A stretch of DNA of 64,000 nt from Molanna angustata (taxonomy: Eukaryota; Arthropoda; Insecta; Trichoptera; Molannidae), in NCBI GenBank assembly GCA_963576475.1, contig OY754977.1, forward strand, positions 15,424,943 to 15,488,942, written 5' to 3'. The notes beneath the pieces are model-generated. The model was given only the letters and a program-made list of their open reading frames with translations, did no database searches and had not been told where the DNA came from. This document shows, one piece after another, positions 26,801 to 35,800 of this stretch. The translations under genes were made by a program, and so were the position numbers. Position 1 is the stretch's first letter, and the number at the start of each line of letters is the position of its first letter.

Positions 26801-29800
26801 GAAAGAGAGTAAATTTTCAAGTCAGGCCTAAGAGACGAGATGCAGATCTCCTTTGGAAGGTTATATCTCTCTGTTCTCGTATCCATTAGGATATTCTAGT
26901 CATCAGATATTGAAATTCAGATACGTAAATTTTTATATATGTATCTGAAATATAATTTAAAATTGTTACAAACCAATTTTTAATAAGCTATAGTTCCAAA
27001 AACACATTACAGCAACAATCATATGAACATTTGCATGGAAATAATTTTAAATAAATTTCTCTTCTGATGAGAACACAGAACACCGACTCAGAAATCAAAT
27101 GTAATGGCTCTGTCCTGGCATGCATGCTCCACTCCTTGATGCCAATAGTGTTGCACTCCGTCTAACCATCGAGATTCAGGTCTACCAATGTTATGTCTAC
27201 CTTGGAGCTTTGTGTGAAGATTGTGCAAATTCTCTCTATGCCTTCATCTATGATTGTATGTCATATATTATGTGATAAAGTGAATAAATAATATAAATAA
27301 CCTGTTGGAGCAACTGTGACTGCAGTTGTCCTAGTCCCAACTGTCCAAGGGCCTGAAGTCCCAATCCTCCTAGTGGCACAGCTCCCAACAGCCCCGCTCC
27401 TCCCGCACCCACCCCTACTCCAGACCCAATCCCCTGCACCTGTGGATTTTGCGAGGTCTGCTGCTGCTGCTGGTGCACGCTCCTGGCCACGTCCTGCAAA
27501 GGCTCCCCGTTGGCTCCCAGACCGGGTCCGACTCCCAGAAGACCCTCGGGCAGACGCATTTCAGGAATGTTGGAAACGCGGTCCATGCGCACAACCAACT
27601 TACGATCAAACAACATCTGCTTGTCCAACATCGAAATGGCCTAACAAAATTCAACATACCTATATTAATACAATATAAATTCTTTATTAACTTCAGGTCA
27701 TACAATGCTTGGTGAAACTATAGTAAATTAAGAGTATATTTCTATGAAAAAGTAATTAGGTTTGTGATTTTGTATGGTAAATCATTATATTTAAAGAGTA
27801 AAATATGAAATAAGTTATAATTTGCTTGTACATCTTCCCGTCTATACTGTAAAAGTTATAAATATACAAAAGAAGTACAAATAATGGTCAATATTTATCA
27901 ATTAACTATACTTAGACATTAGTTATTAGCTCATTATTAATTTGTAGATTGCCATAAAAAATATATACTAATAAAATGTGTTCCTAAATAATGTTATGAT
28001 TTTATAATAAAAGTGAGAAATAAAATTACCTGAACTGCTTCAACGGGATGTTCGTATTCAATAACAGCAAACCCTCGACTGTTTCCATCTCTGTCCATAG
28101 ACAAATCCACATTCCTGATGTGACCGGCCAACTTGAACACGGCTTTTATTTTCTTTTTATCAACTTTATAGTCCAACTAAAAATTGCATACACATTTAAT
28201 TACAGGCTTTGAAAAAAAAAAATTTCAATGTTCATTGGTTGATAAGAACCTAATTAACGAAAAAAATCGTCCTGTTAAAAGAAAAAATATATGTAAGTCA
28301 ACAAATAATATTCTTAGTAAATCGGCCAGTGTGTAAAAAAAGTTTAATATATAATCAGTGTCAACATTGACTTGTAAACGTATGTATATGCAGGTAATTT
28401 GCAATATGATTTTTTTAAAACTATTGTAAATTATTTTCAATTAATTGTCGGATGTCTGTAATTAATGTTTGAATCATAATATTAACACCAACATTGACAG
28501 CGGCATGCAAAATCAGTTTAATTATAGGCACATATAATTTATAAAAACAAATGTGTTATTTCACAAAACATTTTTTATCTTTCCATACATACATACATAC
28601 CATCACGCCATGTCACTTACAGGGTAAGCAATTGAAGAAAACCGAGCGCCATACTTCTCTATCTTTACACAAATTCCTGGCTTCCTTTACATCCATGCAT
28701 CGTCTCATGCTCGTCGTCTGTTCAAGCTTCTTGCGTGTCCTTCTTTCAAAATATTATTCACATGGTCATGCTATCCCTATCTGGAGCATCCCTGCTATTC
28801 ACTCCATCTCTTATACCCATGTATATTTTTTGGTCAGTCTTTCATGATTCATTCTTCAATATGTCCCAACCACCTCAAGGCATTCACTTTCATTTTACTT
28901 ATAATATTCTTCTTTATCTTGCATTGTCTCCGTTTGTCCTCATTTTTCACTATATCATAAGTCATTCTATTTCATACTCTTCTTATTATTTATTTTTTTT
29001 ATTTATTCTACTTTCATGTGTCTTTTGCCATGTCCATCTTTTAATGGCATACGTCAAAGTAGGCACCACAATTACATTATGTACGGCATTATGAAAATCG
29101 TCCATTAGAAAATTGTAGTTCAATATCTCAAGTGGATACATGCAAAATATAATAAATAAAAATACTTACATTGGCTACAAAGACGCGGTTGACAAGGGGT
29201 TCTCTTATATTTATAGAGCTCAGAAACTGAGAACTTAAACCATAAGTGTTTCTGTCACCCTCCATAGAATTATCGATGCTGTTATTCCAATTGTCATTTC
29301 TGCAACAGATAATTAAATTTAATCTAAAAAGAACCCAGTATCGTAAAATAACCTTTTTAAAACAGATCTTTAAAGATAATTTAATTTTAAATCATAAAAT
29401 TATTTTCAAATAGAGTTATCGCCAAATGTAAATTTGGGTGTTTTGCTTGGTTAGAATCTGTTTTGCTTGGTTAGAATCTGTTTTGCTTGGTTAGAATCTG
29501 TTTTGCTTGGTTAGAATCTGTTTTGCTTGGTTAGAATCTGTTTTGCTTGGTTAGAATCTATTTTGCTTGGTTAGAATCTATTTTGCTTGGTTAGAATCTA
29601 TTTTGCTTGGTTAGAATCTGTTTTGCTTAGTTAGAATCTATTTTGCTTGGTTAGAATCTATTTTGCTTGGTTAGAATCTGTTATGCTTAGTTAGAATCTG
29701 TTTTGCTTGGTTAGAATCTGTTTTGCTTGGTTAGAATCTGTTTTGCTTGGTTAGAATCTGTTTTGCTTGGTTAGAATCTGTTTTGCTTGGTTAGAATCTG

Positions 29801-32800
29801 TTTTGCTTGGTTAGAATCTATTTTGCTTGGTTAGAATCTATTTTGCTTGGTTAGAATCTGTTTTGCTTAGTTAGAATCTATTTTGCTTGGTTAGAATCTA
29901 TTTTGCTTGGTTAGAATCTATTTTGCTTAGTTAGAATCTGTTTTGCTTGATTAGAATCTGTTTTGCTTGGTTAGAATCTGTTTTGCTTGGTTAGAATCTG
30001 TGCAAACCGCCCCTCGTCTTCTTTGAAATTTTTAATTTATTTTCAGATGTTTATATCACATTTATTTTAATCAACGCTCTGACAAGCATAGGTACTTCTG
30101 TTTAACAATACAATTTATTTAATTGTTTAGCCTGCTTTCTTATTGAACTACGGACATAGGTACTTCTGTTTAACAATACAATTTATTTAATTGTTTAGCC
30201 TGCTTTCTTATTGAACTACGGACATAGGTACTTCTGTTTAACAATACAATTTATTTAATTGTTTAGCCTGCTTTCTTATTGAACTACGGACATAGGTACT
30301 TCTGTTTAACAATACAATTTATTTGTTTAGCCTGCTTTCTTATTGAACTACGGACATAGGTACTTCTGTTTAACAATACAATTTATTTAATTGTTTAGCC
30401 TGCTTTCTTATTGAACTACGGACATAGGTACTTCTGTTTAACAATACAATTTATTTAATTGTTTAGCCTGCTTTCTTATTGAACTACGGACATAGGTACT
30501 TCTGTTTAACAATACAATTTATTTAATTGTTTAGCCTGCTTTCTTATTGAACTACGGACATAGGTACTTCTGTTTAACAATACAATTTATTTAATTGTTT
30601 AGCCTGCTTTCTTATTGAACTACGGACAAAAAAAACTGTGTACATGTCGCACATTCATATATTTATGTATTGTTTTATACAAATTATATTAAGTATAAAT
30701 AATACTAGTTGGCAAAGTTTTACTTACGTTTAACAAACTTGTCAACATAAATTAACCTAACAAAAATGTAAATGTTACAACAATTTCCTTATAATTCGGC
30801 AAATTTTTATTAAATTTATATATTCAGTATTGTAAAAAAATCATATCTTGTACACTAATGTAATAATATTAAAAATGATGTGACAAAGATAAACTTTCCA
30901 ATAAAGTAGAACAGTATTATCAATTAACATTTGGGTATATTTAAAATAAAAATAATTCTTACCTTTCTTTGTCGTCTCGTAACATATCCCTATCATCTCG
31001 TATCATATCAAATTTATTCCTTTCATTATCTGAAAGTATAAAAATATTATTATAACACAAATCACTAGAATAGAGCATGAGCCTGTGACCGCTAGACTTA
31101 TATCATAGAATAAAGGCTGATTTTTTGTGTAAGGATACCACAACAGTTAACAATGATTGGATACAATGAACCTTGGGTACTGGTAGCTTTCAATTCTTTA
31201 AAGTTGACAGAGTCCGAGTGACAGTAAAGTTATAACAGTTTATTAAACTTTAAAGGTGTCTGTTGGAGGGTATCCACCAACCAAAGTGTCTGTAAATGAA
31301 AGACATGATTTTGAATAGTCCTACTATATTAATCACACTTTTTACTTACTATCTAAGTATATTTTATATTAGGTATCATACATAAGAGGTATAAGTTTTA
31401 TTCATATTTGTGTTTTTTTCCTTTAAATAATTATATATGTGCTGTCCTTTGTAAAATAAAGTAACGCTTCATACTGACGTGTTAAATAGCAATTTTCCAC
31501 ACTGTGAAGCCTGTTATCTGTGAAAGCCACCAATACTAAGGGTTCATTGTATCCAATCATTGTTTACCTGCTGTTGTATCCTTACACACAGAAAAAATCA
31601 ACTTTTATAAAATGACGTAAGTCTAGCAGTTGCTGGCTCTTGGTCTATTAGTAAACACATGTGAAATCATGACTCTTTAATATTCCATGGTTATGAAGTT
31701 CAAAGCCCCATCATAAAAAAAAAAAATTGTAATATCATAATTTGACGTCAACAAATGCAATAGAAAAGAACAAGAAGAAGGGCATATTGAAAGAATAAAC
31801 GATGAAAGACTGTCCAAAACATATACATGGGTGTAAGAGATAGAGTGAATAGTATGGGGCCGCTCCAAAACATATACATGGGTGTAAGAGATAGAGTGAA
31901 TAGTATGGGGCCGCTCCAAAACATATACATGGGTGTAAGAGATAGAGTGAATAGTATGGGGCCGCTCCAAAACATATACATGGGTGTAAGAGATAGAGTG
32001 AATAGTATGGGGCCGCTCCAAAACATATACATGGGTGTAAGAGATAGAGTGAATAGTATGGGGCCGCTCCAAAACATATACATGGGTGTAAGAGATAGAG
32101 TGAATAGTATGGGGCCGCTCCAAAACATATACATGGGTGTAAGAGATAGAGTGAATAGTATGGGGCCGCTCCAAAACATATACATGGGTGTAAGAGATAG
32201 AGTGAATAGTATGGGGCCGCTCCAAAACATATACATGGGTGTAAGAGATAGAGTGAATAGTATGGGGCCGCTCCAAAACATATACATGGGTGTAAGAGAT
32301 AGAGTGAATAGTATGGGGCCGCTCCAAAACATATACATGGGTGTAAGAGATAGAGTGAATAGTATGGGGCCGCTCCAAAACATATACATGGGTGTAAGAG
32401 ATAGAGTGAATAGTATGGGGCCGCTCCAAAACATATACATGGGTGTAAGAGATAGAGTGAATAGTATGGGGCCGCTCCAAAACATATACATGGGTGTAAG
32501 AGATAGAGTGAATAGTATGGGGCCGCTCCAAAACATATACATGGGTGTAAGAGATAGAGTGAATAGTATGGGGCCGCTCCAAAACATATACATGGGTGTA
32601 AGAGATAGAGTGAATAGTATGGGGCCGCTCCAAAACATATACATGGGTGTAAGAGATAGAGTGAATAGTATGGGGCCGCTCCAAAACATATACATGGGTG
32701 TAAGAGATAGAGTGAATAGTATGGGGCCGCTCCAAAACATATACATGGGTGTAAGAGATAGAGTGAATAGTATGGGACCGCTCCATGTGAATGATATTTT

Positions 32801-35800
32801 GATAGAAGAAAATATACGAATCTTTAACAACCAACAAGCATGTACAAGACATGTATGGATTTAACCCTTTGAATGCGTAAATTGACTAAAGTCGCCAGAA
32901 TTCTTTTCCCCTTTCGAGGCGTAAATCGACTATAGCTTAATCGCTTGTAAAAAAGGTTACCTTTGGATGCGAAAAAAAATATATTTAAATTAAATTTTTT
33001 GAGCCCCCCTCCCTCCAAAATATAACGTGACAACTATTTTTTGGTGTATTAAATCAAGATATTGATTTAAAAAAATTAAAAGGAATTTTATAGAATACCT
33101 AGGTACTTTATTTTTTATTGAAAATTTGCATTTTTTTCAGATCAAATTTTATTTTTTGCTTAACGCGTTCAAAGGGTTAAAGGAAGCCATGAATGTATGC
33201 AAAAACAGAGACATATGGCGCTCAGTTATCTCTGCCTAACCCATTAAAAACACGGCATGATGTATTAATTGTTAACGATTGCACCTTGAAACGTATAAAA
33301 ATAAAATGCTTACTACCAAAATCCTCTTTTACAACCAACTTCCTTCCCTCCAGTGGATATCTGTGCATCACTTCAAGAGCCTTCTTCACGTATTCTGGAC
33401 TAGAAAACTCTACAATACCACAACCTCTTGGCTTATCATTCTCATCTGTGAAAAGCTCTACATAACTAACATTGCCAACCTGCAAAACAAACATATACGT
33501 AAACTCTTTTATGGGGCAACATATTACAATTTATAAAATAGATATTTTTTATCCAACGGCTGACAATCCCTGAATGCATGTTTAGTTAGTAAAATTGTAT
33601 TTATTTAAACAAAAATCAAATTAACTCATATTTTCCAGAATGTAAGAGTATTTTGAAACCATTGTTATTGGAAAAGTAATCGGTTCTAAGTTTATATTCT
33701 TTACATGTATGAATATCAACATAAAATTTAATAAACCAAATGTTTCCGCTTTACAACGGAGACAATTTTTTAAATACACAATACATAGAAAACAACTGCA
33801 ACAAAATTCATAATGGTATTCCTCACATGATACCTGTTGATAATTAGATATAAGAATTGTGCTTAAAATTTACATATTATTATTTACACACAGATTTAAA
33901 TCAATATTGACATTGCTCTAGTACATTTATATAATATTTCGGAGTAGCAGGTAAGAACCATTATTGGTAGTTCTGCTTTATTTTATGATTTTTTCTAGTT
34001 TCAATATCTTTGGGGGTACCTCTATTCTATAAAAATTCACATCTATCCACTCGCCTGCGAGTGATCATAGCTATTTAGCAAGTTGTTATGATTCAGATTA
34101 AAAACGAGGTAGCGAAAGATGTACTGTCATGGAGAAAGACAAACTTTAGTGCAAAATAATATTGTGTTATAGATTTTAAAACCAATATATACATATTATT
34201 ATTGTTGTCACCTCAAATAACATTGTAGATGATTGAATATATTATAATTGTATTATTGTTGTCACCTCAAATAACATTGTAGATGATTGAATATATTATA
34301 ATTGTATTATTGTTGTCACCTCAAATAACATTGTAGATGATTGAATATATTATAATTGTATTATTGTTGTCACCTCAAATAACATTGTAGATGATTGAAT
34401 ATATTATAATTGTATTATTGTTGTCACCTCAAATAACATTGTAGATGATTGAATATATTATAATTGTATTATTGTTGTCACCTCAAATAACATTGTAGAT
34501 GATTGAATATATTATAATTGTATTATTGTTGTCACCTCAAATAACATTGTAGATGATTGAATATATTATAATTGTATTATTGTTGTCACCTCAAATAACA
34601 TTGTAGATGATTGAATATATTATAATTGTATTATTGTTGTCACCTCAAATAACATTGTAGATGATTGAATATATTATAATTGTATTATTGTTGTCACCTC
34701 AAATAACATTGTAGATGATTGAATATATTATAATTGTATTATTGTTGTCACCTCAAATAACATTGTAGATGATTGAATATATTATAATTGTATTATTGTT
34801 GTCACCTCAAATAACATTGTAGATGATTGAATATATTATAATTGTATTATTGTTGTCACCTCAAATAACATTGTAGATGATTGAATATATTATAATTGTA
34901 TTATTGTTGTCACCTCAAATAACATTGTAGATGATTGAATATATTATAATTGTTGTCACCTCAAATAACATTGTAGATGATTGAATATATTATAATTGTA
35001 TTATTGTTGTCACCTCAAATAACATTGTAGATGATTGAATATATTATAATTGTATTATTGTTGTCACCTCAAATAACATTGTAGATGATTGAATATATTA
35101 TAATTGTATTATTGTTGTCACCTCAAATAACATTGTAGATGATTGAATATATTATAATTGTATTATTGTTGTCACCTCAAATAACATTGTAGATGATTGA
35201 ATATATTATAATTGTATTATTGTTGTCACCTCAAATAACATTGTAGATGATTGAATATATTATAATTGTATTATTGTTGTCACCTCAAATAACATTGTAG
35301 ATGATTGAATATTATAATTGTATATATGTACGCATACATTGGGATTTTTCCCTGTAGGTAGTCAATGATGTTTTTTGACAAATTAAGGCCGCTGCATACG
35401 GGACGGGGCGAAGACGTGGACGGGACGGTACGTGTTTTTTTTAAACATCGTTTCATATAAAATGTATACGAACGTGCATACGCCACGGGTGCACGATGGG
35501 GCGAGGACGTGGCGTGGACGGAGCGGGAAAAAACATTGTCGCTGACGATGTTTTGCACGTCCCCGCCCCGTCCCGCCACACCCCGTTGCGATTGCATGGC
35601 AATTACAGTCGCTCCGGAGAGCAAAATATTTCTTGTTTATAACACTAGCACGTCACGTCCACGTCGCTGTCACGCTGCGTATGCATACATGGTTTCATAA
35701 CACCACGTCCCGCCCCCGTCCCGTCCACGTCGTCGCCCCGTCCCGTATGCAGAGGCCTTTAATATGTCATAAAACAAAGTAGGAAATTATAGAAGAACCG

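Larger units (their letters stand above)
31740..33250 (+). mobile_element. Non-LTR retroelement 3' end, expanded and interrupted
   Basis: Plus-strand residues GHIERINDERLSK (about 31780-31818) continue the LRWLGH motif of the copy at 28585-29095. The element then runs through the 51-bp array (31814-32785), CATGTGAATGATATTTTGAT, GTACAAGACATGTATGGAT, an inserted piggyBac-like MITE (32861-33180), and resumes with AGGAAGCCATGAATGTATG and ATGGCGCTCAG. Every block outside the array and MITE has a counterpart in 28585-28870 in the opposite orientation. Confidence 0.75.

Noticed and set aside
31677..32864. Long overlapping open frames of 345-391 residues with a 17-residue repeat on both strands
   Set aside because: They arise because the 51-bp satellite unit is 17 codons long and free of stops in three frames. 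No unique protein sequence or splice context supports a gene.
34199..35325. CRISPR-like array
   Set aside because: Units are contiguous identical repeats with no variable spacers, and the genome is eukaryotic.
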